Shown: positions 43,081 to 52,846 of the stretch, in pieces
Numbering within the stretch: the stretch's first letter is position 1
Layout: each line of letters starts with the position of its first letter
Assembly (NCBI RefSeq): GCF_019048525.1
Contig: NZ_CP077369.1
Location: 930,001-994,000, forward strand
Direction: 5' to 3'
DNA: 64,000 nt
From: Acinetobacter lwoffii
Lineage (GTDB): Bacteria; Pseudomonadota; Gammaproteobacteria; Pseudomonadales; Moraxellaceae
The notes under the pieces: generated by a model
Databases searched by the model: none
Seen by the model: only the letters and a program-made list of their open reading frames with translations
Told to the model about the DNA's origin: nothing
Made by a program: the position numbers and the translations under genes

Positions 43081-44824
43081 GGCTTTCTCCTTGGGCAGCT
43101 GCTGGCTTTGACGGCGTTTTTTGTGAAGAAGGGTGAGATGCTTGATCTTCGTCAACCTGTGCCACAATCAGCTTGTTCATCATGCCGGCACTCATGTGAT
43201 AGAGCAGATGGCAGTGAATCGCCCATTCTCCCAGTTCATCTGCTGTGAGCAGGGTGGTCACCGTTTTCCCGGGCGGCACAATCACGGTGTGTTTATTTGG
43301 CATATTTGCAGCAGACTGACCATTTTCCAGCTGCATAAACATGCCATGCAAATGCATCGGATGGGCCATCATGCTGTCATTGATAAATTTCAGCCGGATC
43401 CGCTCGCCATATTTCACCTGAAGTGGCTCGGCATCACTGAATTTTTTACCATTCATGGTCCAGATATAGCGCTCCATAGTTCCACCCAGACGAATCACCA
43501 GTTCACGTTCTGCTGCGCGGGTATCAGGTTGCGGTGTCAGGGCTTTGAGGTCTTGATATTGCAAGGCTTTGTGCCCTGCAGGCGTAGACATATTGGCCCA
43601 GCCCTGAACAGGCTGATTGGTTCCGGACATGGCACTATGACTTGCATGCATGTCGTGCTGGGCATGCTGATCATGTTCACTTGTGACAGTCTGCGTGGTC
43701 TGACTGCTGTGTGCGTCATGCGACATGTCATGCTGTTCGCCATGTCCCATATCTTCCATGGTCAATAAGGCACGAGGGCGCGGTGTCGGTAATTGAACCG
43801 GGGCCGGGGTTTTGCTTGAATCAGTTGCCTGATGCAAACTGCCAATGGCAAAGCCTGAGCGGTCGATCGATTCTGCTTCAATCTGGTAATGCGCTGCAGT
43901 GGGTTCCACAATCACATCATAGGTTTCAGCGGTTCCGATACGGAATTCATCTACATTGACCGGCTGCACCGGTTGTCCATCGGCACTGACCACGGTCATT
44001 TTCAGCTGGGGAATACGCACATCGAAAAACGACATGGCAGAAGCATTGATGAAACGCAGGCGGACTTTTTCATTGGGCTGGAAATGGCCACTCCAGTTTT
44101 GTTGCGGCGTTTTTCCATTGACCAGAAAGGTATAACCGGTAACATCGGACAGGTCGGTTTTCAGCATACGCATCTGGCTCCACATCTTGCGATCTGACCA
44201 GGTGGCCTTGAGACCGTCACGTTTCACCTGCTTAAATACATCGCCCACGGTTTCGCGCTGGTTCTGATAATATTCGGCCGATTTTTTTAAATTGTTCTGA
44301 ATCTGCTGGCTGCCCTGTTCGTGAAAATCCGACAGCATCACCACATAATCCCGCTCGGTTTGTTCATGTGGAGGTAGTAATGTCTGTGCTTTGGGGCGAA
44401 TCACCAATGCGCCATAGAGGCCATCCTGTTCCTGACCTTTGGAATGTGCGTGATACCAATAGGTGCCGTTTTGACGAACCTTGAAGCGATAAGTAAAAGA
44501 CTGTTTCGGTTTGATCCCCTGAAAACCGTTAAATCCGGGGACACCATCCATCAGCCCGGGCAGGAGGAGGCCATGCCAGTGCAGCGAGGTATCCTGATTG
44601 TTCAGGTTGTTTTGTACATGAATGACTGCATCATCACCTTCTTCAAATTCCAGCAAGGGTGCAGGGAATTTTCCGTTTACAGTGATACGCTTGACCGTCT
44701 TTCCGGTGAGATTGATCGGGCTTTCATCAATGACCAGATGATATTCTTTTACGGCTGCAAACAAGGCAGACGACGAGATGAGACCGAAGCCCAGACACAG
44801 GCTTTGACTGATTTTAAGCAACAT
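43067..44824 (-). CDS. copA: Copper resistance multicopper oxidase CopA
   Basis: A 585-residue periplasmic three-domain multicopper oxidase. Copper ligands are in order: HWHG (H82, H84), WYHAHS (H125, H127), HPMHLHGM and HCHLLYHMSAGM near the C-terminus. A Met/His-rich insert (EDMGHGEQHDMSHDAHSS ... HDMHASHSAMSG) would bind additional Cu(I). The signal peptide MLLKISQSLCLGFGLISSSALFA lacks a twin-arginine motif, and an in-frame stop lies six bases upstream of the ATG. A Sec route is therefore indicated, which is unusual for PcoA/CopA proteins. Confidence 0.93.
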   Translation of the reverse strand: MLLKISQSLCLGFGLISSSALFAAVKEYHLVIDESPINLTGKTVKRITVNGKFPAPLLEFEEGDDAVIHVQNNLNNQDTSLHWHGLLLPGLMDGVPGFNGFQGIKPKQSFTYRFKVRQNGTYWYHAHSKGQEQDGLYGALVIRPKAQTLLPPHEQTERDYVVMLSDFHEQGSQQIQNNLKKSAEYYQNQRETVGDVFKQVKRDGLKATWSDRKMWSQMRMLKTDLSDVTGYTFLVNGKTPQQNWSGHFQPNEKVRLRFINASAMSFFDVRIPQLKMTVVSADGQPVQPVNVDEFRIGTAETYDVIVEPTAAHYQIEAESIDRSGFAIGSLHQATDSSKTPAPVQLPTPRPRALLTMEDMGHGEQHDMSHDAHSSQTTQTVTSEHDQHAQHDMHASHSAMSGTNQPVQGWANMSTPAGHKALQYQDLKALTPQPDTRAAERELVIRLGGTMERYIWTMNGKKFSDAEPLQVKYGERIRLKFINDSMMAHPMHLHGMFMQLENGQSAANMPNKHTVIVPPGKTVTTLLTADELGEWAIHCHLLYHMSAGMMNKLIVAQVDEDQASHPSSQKTPSKPAAAQGESHAHH

Positions 44825-44865
44825 AACTTAATCCTTAATGAATAAAAAAATTTAAAAATTCAGGA

Positions 44866-45288
44866 TCAAGCTTTGGGTGGGCGCAGGATTTCTTGCCAGT
44901 AACCGGCAAGGTGCTGGGCATGGTAAGCAGGGAGGAGGGTTTTTTCCGGATAACCGTGATCAGGCACGCTTAACTCGGGCGTTGTAATGGGCAGGCTGGT
45001 GACCAAGTTCTGGCAGGCCATAGTGCCACAATCCAGACAATCTGATGACTGCTGGGTGCTGTCACTGACACAGTCCGGCTGAATCAGTTCCTGATCTTGA
45101 TGATGATCAGTCTTATGCAGCGAGTGAGAAGCAGAGGGTTTTGTCATTTCCAGACAATGAGGATTCGTTTTTTCAGACGGCATAACCAGATGCATGGTGT
45201 TTGCAGATGCGACAGACACACTGCTCCAGCCTATGGCAAAAACCACAAGCATCACCAACCAGATCTGTTTGACGAGCCGTATGAGCAA
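44866..45288 (-). CDS. Cys/His-rich exported protein of the copper cluster
   Basis: A protein of about 140 residues. I start it at TTG 45288, preceded by CAGGG, because LLIRLVKQIWLVMLVVFAIGWSSVSVASA then forms a proper signal peptide. The longest frame also begins at a TTG (45351), and an ATG at 45252 is possible. The mature part has His clusters (SHSLHKTDHHQDQ) and Cys in DCVSDSTQQSSDCLDCGTMACQN. I do not recognise a family. Position upstream of copA suggests periplasmic copper binding or sensing. Confidence 0.6.
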   Translation of the reverse strand: MLIRLVKQIWLVMLVVFAIGWSSVSVASANTMHLVMPSEKTNPHCLEMTKPSASHSLHKTDHHQDQELIQPDCVSDSTQQSSDCLDCGTMACQNLVTSLPITTPELSVPDHGYPEKTLLPAYHAQHLAGYWQEILRPPKA

Positions 45289-45412
45289 AAGTACACCCTG
45301 AAAAAATGCGCTGCATGTTTGAGCAATAAAAGCATAAACGCAGTAATTCAAATTAGCAAATTCTGGACAAGATTATTTTTTAGGTCACCTACATACTACT
45401 TTTTTCATAGGT

Positions 45413-45613
45413 TCAGGTTTCAGTTTCGCACTTTTCGCATTTTTTACAGTCTAGCAGCATCCCGAGTTTTTCTTTACGTCCTTGCTCGGTCATCACCCAT
45501 GGGCGATTTTGCCAGGGCGGGGTATGCCGCACATGCTGGCCATGTCCGCAGGCCAGCTCTGCAACCCAATGCTGTTCCTCATCCAGGTGAAAACCGATAA
45601 TGGCCTGTTGCAT
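45413..45613 (-). CDS. DUF3565 family small protein
   Basis: A 66-residue protein with the DUF3565 pattern: AIIGFHLDEEQHWVAELACGHGQHVRHTPPWQNRPWV and LDCKKCEKCE. The Cys/His set could bind one metal ion, but no function is established for the family. It is the first gene of the minus-strand copper cluster and may share its regulation. Divergent from gshB. Confidence 0.87.
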   Translation of the reverse strand: MQQAIIGFHLDEEQHWVAELACGHGQHVRHTPPWQNRPWVMTEQGRKEKLGMLLDCKKCEKCETET

Positions 45614-45744
45614 GGCAAACCTCCTGTGGGCTCAATCTGTCTCAGTACCTATATAAAATAAGTCATGCAAAATCACCATAAACAAAAGAATCGACACAAG
45701 CTATACTCCTTGCCAAGTCATTTTTTGAAAAAGAGCAGAGACAC

Positions 45745-46695
45745 ATGCGCGTACTTGTTGTGATGGATCCCATTGAAAATGTAAACCTGAAGAAAGACTC
45801 AACCATGGCCATGCTATGGGCAGCCACACGTCGTGGGCATGAACTCGGTTATGCATTGCAGCAAGATTTATATATCGATCAAGGCAAGGCCTTTGGTCTG
45901 ATCGCGCCGTTACAGGTATTTGAAGACTACGACCATTATTATGAACTTGGCGAAAAACAAAAAGAGTCGATCGCTGCTTATGACGTTGTCTTGATGCGTA
46001 AAGATCCGCCTTTTGATATGAACTTCGTCTATACCACTTATATTCTGGAGCAGGCAGAGCGCGAAGGGGCATGGATTATCAACAAGCCGCAAAGCCTGCG
46101 TGACTGTAATGAAAAACTGTTCGCGACCCAGTTCCCGCATCTGCAAGTTCCGACCTTGGTGACTTCGCAGCAAAGCCTGATTCGTGAATTTCTCAAAGAA
46201 CAGGTCGATGTGATTGTAAAACCGCTGGATGGCATGGGCGGCACCGGGATTTTCCGCCTGTATCAGGATGGCATCAACATCGGTTCAACCATTGAAATGC
46301 TGACCAATAATGGTACCCAGCCGATCATGGCGCAGCGTTATATTCCGGAAATTGTCGAAGGCGATAAACGCATCCTGATGATTAATGGCGAGCCAGTGCC
46401 GTATTGTCTGGCCCGTATTCCGCAAAATGGTGAAGTGCGCGGTAATCTGGCCGCGGGTGGTCTGGGCGAGGCGCGCCCACTGACTGAAACTGATAAGGCC
46501 ATTGCAGCAAAAGTAGGGCCGTATCTCAGAGAAAAAGGTCTGGTCTTTGTAGGGCTGGATGTGATCGGAAATTATGTCACTGAAATTAATGTAACCAGTC
46601 CAACCTGTATCCGTGAAATTGATGCCCAGTTTGGTACTTCGATTGCGGATGATCTGTTTGCTGTGCTGGAAGCAGGTCAGGCCAATCAGGTTTAA
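45745..46695 (+). CDS. gshB: Glutathione synthetase
   Basis: A 316-residue ATP-grasp ligase that adds Gly to gamma-Glu-Cys, completing glutathione. MDPIENVNLKKDSTMAMLWAA is the family start. MRKDPPFDMNFVYTTY, VIVKPLDGMGGTGIFRL (ATP lid), ARIPQNGEVRGNLAAGG and GLDVIGNYVTEINVTSPT follow. Length and motifs are complete. The partner enzyme gshA is at 10848, so the two steps are unlinked here. Terminator directly downstream. Confidence 0.97.
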   Translation: MRVLVVMDPIENVNLKKDSTMAMLWAATRRGHELGYALQQDLYIDQGKAFGLIAPLQVFEDYDHYYELGEKQKESIAAYDVVLMRKDPPFDMNFVYTTYILEQAEREGAWIINKPQSLRDCNEKLFATQFPHLQVPTLVTSQQSLIREFLKEQVDVIVKPLDGMGGTGIFRLYQDGINIGSTIEMLTNNGTQPIMAQRYIPEIVEGDKRILMINGEPVPYCLARIPQNGEVRGNLAAGGLGEARPLTETDKAIAAKVGPYLREKGLVFVGLDVIGNYVTEINVTSPTCIREIDAQFGTSIADDLFAVLEAGQANQV

Positions 46696-46712
46696 AGGCA
46701 GCATTAGGTGAA

Positions 46713-46740
46713 AGAAGAGTCTGCTTGCAGGCTCTTTTTA
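46713..46740 (+). terminator. Terminator of gshB
   Basis: AAGAGTCTGC-TT-GCAGGCTCTT (ten pairs, one G-U) then T residues. It lies between convergent genes and may also serve the transporter gene. Confidence 0.82.
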
Positions 46741-46745
46741 TCTTT

Positions 46746-47949
46746 TTATTTAGGGTAACGCTTAAATAAAAATGCCGTCATTACCATGCCCAGCATCGAA
46801 AGGCAGACAGTGATAATGGCAAGATTGGCCCAGTATTGGGTGGCAGATATCAGCGCAGCGCTCAGGGTCGGTATAAAAAACTGTGCGCAGGCTGAAATTT
46901 GTAAAACCACACCCACACTGGCTGCTGCTGCATAGGCACGTGGTGCATAGTGCAGGGTAATCGCAAAAAACAGTGGTTGGGATCATCCCGCCAATCAGTG
47001 AAAACAGCAAGGCACTGACAACCTGCAATTCAAATGAGAGCCAGGCATTTGCAGCAAACACCAGACCACTGCTGCAGAGCATTGCTACAAATCCGGTACT
47101 CCATAAGGTGTGCGGTCTATAACCCTGTTGCAGCAACATGCCTGCGCCAAAAGTGCCCCCCAGATTGGCCAGCACGACTATCGAGACCAGCATCCCTGCG
47201 CGTTTTAAGTCCAGCCCCTGTTCGACATACAGCGTAGGCAGGAAGCCCGTGACAGTAATCCATTGACTGGTATAACAGGCAAAAATAATCGCCAGACAAA
47301 TAATGGGAGGATGGGTCAGGGTAATTTGAACAATCTGCCAGAATGAGGTGTTTTCCGTAGCTGCCTGGAAAGAATCTAGCTGTGTTACCAGGACAGGTTC
47401 AATATTTAAATATTGTTTGATCATGCCAGCAATAACCAGGCACAGGCAGCCCAAAATGGCCCAGATCGTTTGCCAGTCCAGATATTCAAGCAGGAGAGGA
47501 ATCGTTAATACGGCCAGACTGACACCGATGCCCATATAGGAACTCCAGAGTCCCATCTTGAAATTCAGTGTTTCAGCGCGGCTGGTACGTTTTAAAATGG
47601 CTGGCGCACACAAGGAGATGGTTAAAAATCCGATTCCTTCCATAAAACGCAATACATATAAAGTGGCAGGCTGCGTAATCCAAAGCCCGGCAAGACTGCT
47701 TAGCCCTAAAATGATTAAGGCCATGATCAGGCAGCGCTTTAATCCCATTTTTTCCGAGAAGGCGCCAATGCATAGCGCAAACAGCGTTCCGGCAGCCTGC
47801 ACCAATGCTAATGAAAAACCAGCCTGAGTAAAACTCAGGTTTAAATCCTGCTGCAACACAGGAATCACGGCCGAAGGTTTGCCGACATGGATCGCAGCCA
47901 GATAACCGGCCAAGATAATCCATACATCACGACATGAGATTTTTGACAT
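46746..47949 (-). pseudogene. MFS transporter gene with a C-terminal frameshift
   Basis: A major-facilitator transporter with about twelve membrane helices, in the CynX/NimT-like style. The uninterrupted frame (46762-47949, 395 residues) is good up to SLIGGMIPTTVF, then turns into Cys-rich nonsense (CDYPALCTTCLCSSSQ). The next frame continues sensibly as AITLHYAPRAYAAAASVGVVLQIS and ends KRYPK at a TAA at 46746-46748. The break is at a run of six A (46965-46970). One base fewer would restore a 400-residue protein. It is either a real mutation, an assembly error or a phase-variable tract. Substrate unknown. Confidence 0.75.
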
Positions 47950-48373
47950 CTATCCGAACTGAGTCCATTTAAAGCATCTGCTTGTACATCAAGCATCATT
48001 CATATATAGATATGAATAGCATGAAACTTTTATAAAATTGATAGGATTTAAGCCTAAGATTATCGGCCAATGATAAGAGAGGAGGTGAACGGGAGAAAAC
48101 GGAAGACCGCTGTAAATAAAGCGCTCTTCGTGGCAAAGTTATTGATAATATAATGAGAAAACTATTTAAAATTGATATGATATGTCACTTAAGTCGAAGG
48201 AAAAGTGCAGACCTTATAAATAAAACGAGTCTAAACTTGAAGTTTGCGTGAAAAAAACAATTAAAGCCTTGTTGAAATAAAGTAAATAAACTTTCATGGC
48301 CTGAGGTTTGTGATTACAATTGATTACTTAAATCAGATTTCCTGCTCCATTTTTTGAATTGAAGAATTAAACC
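47950..48373. other. Divergent spacer between the MFS gene and murG
   Basis: 424 AT-rich bases without a gene. ATTCATAT-ATAG-ATATGAAT (47998-48017) is an inverted repeat about 50 bases upstream of the MFS start and could be a regulator site. Promoters for murG must lie here, but I cannot pick one with confidence. Confidence 0.45.
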
Positions 48374-49471
48374 GTGACCGAAGCTCAGCAAAAACAGCCT
48401 AAACATGTCATGATGATGGCCGCAGGTACAGGTGGACATGTGTTTCCAGCGTTAGCTGTTGCCAAAGATTTACAACAAAAAGGTATACAGGTTTCATGGT
48501 TGGCCACGCCCGTAGGCATGGAAAACCGCCTGTTAAAAAACCAGAATATTCCCATTTATCAGATCGATATTCAAGGTGTGCGTGGCAATGGTTTTGTGCG
48601 TAAAGCCTTGGCGCCTTTTAAAATTATGAAAGCCACCTTAAGTGCCATGAAATTCATGAAACAGCTTCAGGTCGATGCCGTGGCAGGCTTTGGTGGTTAT
48701 GTGGCAGGCCCGGGTGGTTTGGCTGCGCGTATCTTAGGTATTCCGGTGCTGATCCATGAACAGAATGCAGTTGCCGGTTTTACCAATACCCAATTGTCGC
48801 GTGTGGCAAAGACGGTGTGCCAGGCTTTTCCAAATACCTTTCCGGCCCAAGATAAAGTCGTGACTACGGGTAATCCGGTACGACAGGAAATTAGCGAAAT
48901 TTTAAATCCATCCTGGCGTTATCAGGAGCGTGACAAGGCAGGATTGCCCTTACGTATTCTGATCGTTGGTGGGTCTTTGGGGGCGCAAGCCTTAAATGAA
49001 CGGGTTCCGGAAGCTTTAAAGCAACTCAATGTGCGATTAAGCGTCTATCATCAGTGTGGGCAAAACCATGCCGAGGCGACCCGGGCACGTTATGAAAATG
49101 CACCGGCCAGTCTACAAGTTGAAGTACAGCCTTTTATTGAGGATATGGCCAAAGCCTATTCTGATGCCGATCTGGTGATTTGCCGTGCCGGGGCTTTGAC
49201 CGTCACTGAAATTGCCACTGCCGGGGTGGCTGCGATTTTTGTGCCGCTTCCAAGCGCAGTGGATGATCACCAGACGGCCAATGCCGGTTTCCTGGCCAAT
49301 ATCAATGCGGCAAAGATTTGCCCGCAGGCCACGATGACCCCGGAAAGTTTAACAACATTATTAGAGCCGATGCTGAATCGCCAGCTGTTAATGGAAATGG
49401 CCGTGAAAGCACGCCGACAGGCTCAACCCGATGCGACTCAACATGTGGTCCGTTTAATTCAAGAATTGTAA
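48374..49471 (+). CDS. murG: MurG, lipid II-forming GlcNAc transferase
   Basis: A 365-residue membrane-associated glycosyltransferase that adds GlcNAc to lipid I to give lipid II. It shows MMAAGTGGHVFPALAVA, GFGGYVAGPGG, LIHEQNAVAGFTN and the UDP-binding region CRAGALTVTEIATAGVAAIFVPLPSAVDDHQTANA. The start is GTG 48374. It is the first gene of this part of the division cluster, followed by murC after 12 bases. mraY, murD-F and ftsW are not in the window. Confidence 0.96.
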   Translation: MTEAQQKQPKHVMMMAAGTGGHVFPALAVAKDLQQKGIQVSWLATPVGMENRLLKNQNIPIYQIDIQGVRGNGFVRKALAPFKIMKATLSAMKFMKQLQVDAVAGFGGYVAGPGGLAARILGIPVLIHEQNAVAGFTNTQLSRVAKTVCQAFPNTFPAQDKVVTTGNPVRQEISEILNPSWRYQERDKAGLPLRILIVGGSLGAQALNERVPEALKQLNVRLSVYHQCGQNHAEATRARYENAPASLQVEVQPFIEDMAKAYSDADLVICRAGALTVTEIATAGVAAIFVPLPSAVDDHQTANAGFLANINAAKICPQATMTPESLTTLLEPMLNRQLLMEMAVKARRQAQPDATQHVVRLIQEL

Positions 49472-49483
49472 TCCGAGTAAACT

Positions 49484-50932
49484 ATGTCTCCAACAACCCC
49501 AGCTGAACAAGCGAAAAAGTTAATCAAAGTGCCGGAAATGCGCCGTATCAAACACATTCATTTTGTGGGGATCGGTGGCGCAGGCATGTGTGGTATTGCG
49601 GAAGTGCTGAAAAACCAGGGCTATAAAGTTTCCGGTTCAGATATCAAGGCATCCAATACCACCGCACAGCTGGAAGCGAATGGCATTAAAGTCTATATCG
49701 GACATACTGCAAATAATATTAAGGGCGCCAACGTGATCGTGGTCTCTACCGCGATTGATAAAGAAAATCCGGAAATTAAAACCGCGATTGAAAACCGTAT
49801 TCCTGTGGTTCGCCGTGCGGAAATGCTGGGTGAACTGATGCGTTACCGTCATGGAATTGCCGTTGCCGGCACGCATGGCAAAACCACGACCACCAGTCTG
49901 ATCACCTGTATGCTGGCTGAAGAAAACATGGATCCAACCTATGTGATCGGTGGTTTGCTGAACCGTACCGGTATGAACGCAGCCTTGGGCGCCAGCCGCT
50001 ATATCGTGGCCGAAGCCGATGAGTCAGATGCTTCTTTCCTGCACCTGGAACCGATGGCTGCTGTGGTAACCAATATTGATGCCGATCATATGGATACCTA
50101 TGGCGGTAGCTTCGATGTCCTGAAAGATACTTTTATCCAGTTCCTGCAAAAACTGCCATTTTACGGCTTGGCTGTAGTCTGTGGTGATGATGCCAATATC
50201 CGTGAAATCATGCCGCGGATTGCACGTCCGTTACTGACTTATGGCTTCAATGAGGACAATGACATCCGCGCAGTAGATGTTGATCAGGATGGCATGCAAA
50301 CCCACTTTACCGTATTGCGTAAAGAGCGTGAGCCATTGCGTGTAACGGTCAACCAGCCAGGTTTGCATAATGTGCTGAATGCCTTGGCCGCGATTGGTAT
50401 AGCAACCGATGAAGGTGTGTCTGATGCTTCAATCTGCCGTGCACTGGAAGGTTTCAGTGGTGTGGGTCGTCGCTTTGAGGTTCAGGGTGAGTTTGCGATT
50501 GAGGGCGGTGACGTGAAACTGGTGGATGACTATGGTCATCATCCAAAAGAAGTCGAAGCGACGATTAAAGCTGCGCGTCAGAGTCATCCGGACCGTCGTC
50601 TGGTAATGATGTTCCAGCCACACCGTTATAGCCGTACCCGTGACTGTTTTGATGATTTTGTGGAAGTGCTTTCTACTGTAGACCAGTTATTGTTGCTGGA
50701 TGTTTATCCTGCCGGTGAAAAACCGATTGTCGGGGCGGACAGCCGTACTTTGGCCCGCAGCATTCGCTTACGTGGTGAAGTCGAGCCGATTCTGGTTGAT
50801 GCGACGGACGGCAACCTGAATCAGATCATGAGAAAAGTATTGCAAGCAAATGACTTGTTATTAACCCAGGGCGCAGGTAATGTTGGAGCAATCTCAGTCG
50901 AACTTGCACAAAATCACTTATATATAAAATAG
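49484..50932 (+). CDS. murC: UDP-N-acetylmuramate-L-alanine ligase
   Basis: A 482-residue cytoplasmic Mur ligase adding L-Ala to UDP-MurNAc. [18 protein letters not shown] binds the UDP part. [14 protein letters not shown] is the ATP loop. [14 protein letters not shown] and [14 protein letters not shown] carry the conserved catalytic and substrate residues. The start at 49484 overlaps no gene, but AATCCGAGTAAACT provides only a weak ribosome site, so coupling to murG is likely. Confidence 0.97.
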   Translation: MSPTTPAEQAKKLIKVPEMRRIKHIHFVGIGGAGMCGIAEVLKNQGYKVSGSDIKASNTTAQLEANGIKVYIGHTANNIKGANVIVVSTAIDKENPEIKTAIENRIPVVRRAEMLGELMRYRHGIAVAGTHGKTTTTSLITCMLAEENMDPTYVIGGLLNRTGMNAALGASRYIVAEADESDASFLHLEPMAAVVTNIDADHMDTYGGSFDVLKDTFIQFLQKLPFYGLAVVCGDDANIREIMPRIARPLLTYGFNEDNDIRAVDVDQDGMQTHFTVLRKEREPLRVTVNQPGLHNVLNALAAIGIATDEGVSDASICRALEGFSGVGRRFEVQGEFAIEGGDVKLVDDYGHHPKEVEATIKAARQSHPDRRLVMMFQPHRYSRTRDCFDDFVEVLSTVDQLLLLDVYPAGEKPIVGADSRTLARSIRLRGEVEPILVDATDGNLNQIMRKVLQANDLLLTQGAGNVGAISVELAQNHLYIK

Positions 50933-50989
50933 TCATCTTGTGTGACTGAATTGAATTGACCAGATTGAAAAAAGTTTAAGGATATAAAC

Positions 50990-51919
50990 GTGTCAAATGC
51001 TTCAAAATTCGGAAAAGTTGCCGTGTTGCTTGGTGGTAAATCTGCAGAGCGTGAGGTTTCTCTAGACAGTGGTACGGCGGTACTTGAGGCATTAGTGCGT
51101 TCAGGGGTCAATGCGGAAGCGTTTGATCCTCAGGAGCGTAGTGTCACAGAACTGGTAAATTATGATCGTGCTTTTATTGTATTGCATGGACGTGGCGGGG
51201 AAGATGGCCAGATCCAGGGCGCACTGGAATGGTTAAACGTGCCGTATACCGGTACCGGTGTACAAGGTTCTGCGATCGGCATGGACAAGGTCAAGACCAA
51301 GCAGGTCTGGCAGGGTTCGGAATTGCCGACAGCACCGTATCGCATTGTCACCAAAGACTCTGATGCGAACGACATTGTTAATGCTTTAGGCTTGCCTTTG
51401 ATTATCAAGCCGGTACATGAAGGTTCCAGTATCGGCATGAGTAAGGTTGAGAAAATTGAAGATTTTGCAGAAGCAATTACCAAGGCAACTGAACATGATG
51501 CTGTGGTGATGGCAGAAAAATGGATTACCGGTCGTGAATATACCATTGTGGTTTTAAATGGTCAGGCGCTGCCGGTGATTCGTCTTGAACCGCCTCAAGA
51601 TGTTGCCTTCTATGACTATGAAGCGAAATATCAGCGTAATGATGTGCAATATGGCATTCCATGTGGTTTAAGCGAAGCTGAAGAGCAACAGTTAAAAGCC
51701 TTGAGTTTGCGCGCATTCCAAGCAGTCGGTGCCAGTGGTTGGGGCCGGATTGATGCCATGCAGGATGAACAGGGCAACTTCTGGTTGCTTGAAGTCAATA
51801 CCGTACCGGGCATGACCAGTCACTCACTGGTGCCAAAAGCGGCAGCTGCAGTCGGATACAGTTTTGATGAGCTGTGTGTCGCGATTCTGGAACAGACCTT
51901 GACTGGTTCGGCACACTAA
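50990..51919 (+). CDS. ddl: D-alanine-D-alanine ligase
   Basis: A 309-residue ATP-grasp ligase making the D-Ala-D-Ala dipeptide of peptidoglycan. VLLGGKSAEREVSLDSG, LHGRGGEDGQIQGALE, IIKPVHEGSSIGMSKV and LEVNTVPGMTSHSLVPKAA are the family signatures. It has the DdlB-type length and position (between murC and ftsQ). The start is GTG 50990 with AAGGA upstream. Two bases separate its stop from ftsQ. Confidence 0.97.
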   Translation: MSNASKFGKVAVLLGGKSAEREVSLDSGTAVLEALVRSGVNAEAFDPQERSVTELVNYDRAFIVLHGRGGEDGQIQGALEWLNVPYTGTGVQGSAIGMDKVKTKQVWQGSELPTAPYRIVTKDSDANDIVNALGLPLIIKPVHEGSSIGMSKVEKIEDFAEAITKATEHDAVVMAEKWITGREYTIVVLNGQALPVIRLEPPQDVAFYDYEAKYQRNDVQYGIPCGLSEAEEQQLKALSLRAFQAVGASGWGRIDAMQDEQGNFWLLEVNTVPGMTSHSLVPKAAAAVGYSFDELCVAILEQTLTGSAH

Positions 51920-51921
51920 AT

Positions 51922-52776
51922 ATGGCTCAACTTCCTGTTTCCATGCGCCGTAAACGTGCTGCGATTACTTCAATTCACGACAAGCCGCCGACACGCAAAG
52001 AAAAGCTGACCAATTTTGGTGGCTGGTTATTGTTGTGTATTGCGGTATTGGTGCTGGCCTTTGGAATATTGGGCTTATATAAAGTCATGACCAATAGTGA
52101 CGTGGCAGAGCTGGGCGTGATAGGTACGCGCTCGGCTGCTGAACAGCGTCAGGTTATGCAATATGTGTCACTGATTGTGACCGAAAACTATTTTACTTCA
52201 GATCTGGAAGCGATCCGCGATCGTACTCTGGAATTATCCTGGGTGGATCGGGTCGTGGTGTCCCGAGCCTGGCCAAATGGCATTCGGGTGCGGGTGATGC
52301 CGCATCATGCAATTGCACGTTGGGGAACAGGGCGTTTATTGAGTGACAGTGGTGTTATTTTCACTGAAGTCATACCCAAGAATTATCAGGCATTACCGTT
52401 GCTACATGGGCCAGCGAGCCATGCAGAAACCATGATGCGTCGTTATAATGAAATTAATCAGTTATTTTTGCCACAAGGCATTCGTCTAAAAGAATTATAT
52501 CTCACCGAGCGAATGACCTGGTTTATGCAGTTTGATTCGGGTTTAAGAATAATTGTGGATAAAGACCAGACTATGAGCAAATTACAACGCCTGAGCCATC
52601 TGTCTCAGAGCGATTTAAAGCCGGTCTGGTCTAAAATTTCGGCCATCGACCTGCGTTATCGCAATGGATTGTCGATACAGTGGAAAAATTCAATTCCGCC
52701 TAAAATTGTAAATGGACATTTTATTGTAACCATTGATGACACGGGCGTTGAGAATAAGGTAACAGTAAAGCCATAA
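51922..52776 (+). CDS. ftsQ: Cell division protein FtsQ
   Basis: A 284-residue bitopic division protein of the FtsQLB complex. I start it at 51922 (MAQLPVSMRRKRAAI), two bases after ddl; the longer frame runs back into ddl. A basic cytoplasmic tail and one membrane helix (about 35-56, GGWLLLCIAVLVLAFGILGL) come first. The POTRA domain (SLIVTENYFTSDLEAIRDRTLELSWVDRVVVSRAWPNGIRVRV) and the FtsQ beta domain follow. No ribosome site is visible, so translation depends on ddl. Confidence 0.94.
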   Translation: MAQLPVSMRRKRAAITSIHDKPPTRKEKLTNFGGWLLLCIAVLVLAFGILGLYKVMTNSDVAELGVIGTRSAAEQRQVMQYVSLIVTENYFTSDLEAIRDRTLELSWVDRVVVSRAWPNGIRVRVMPHHAIARWGTGRLLSDSGVIFTEVIPKNYQALPLLHGPASHAETMMRRYNEINQLFLPQGIRLKELYLTERMTWFMQFDSGLRIIVDKDQTMSKLQRLSHLSQSDLKPVWSKISAIDLRYRNGLSIQWKNSIPPKIVNGHFIVTIDDTGVENKVTVKP

Positions 52777-52846
52777 TGACCGGCTTTAAAAAATAGAGGC
52801 ATTTAAAGCCATAAATCTAACAAACACGTAATGGTAGTAGTGAATA

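Noticed and set aside
43081..43167. Longer N-terminus for copB
   Set aside because: It lies inside copA and would precede an obvious signal peptide that starts at 43080.
43133..43768. 211-residue open frame opposite copA
   Set aside because: Composition is His/Cys-rich nonsense mirrored from the His/Met-rich copA sequence; no start signals or family.
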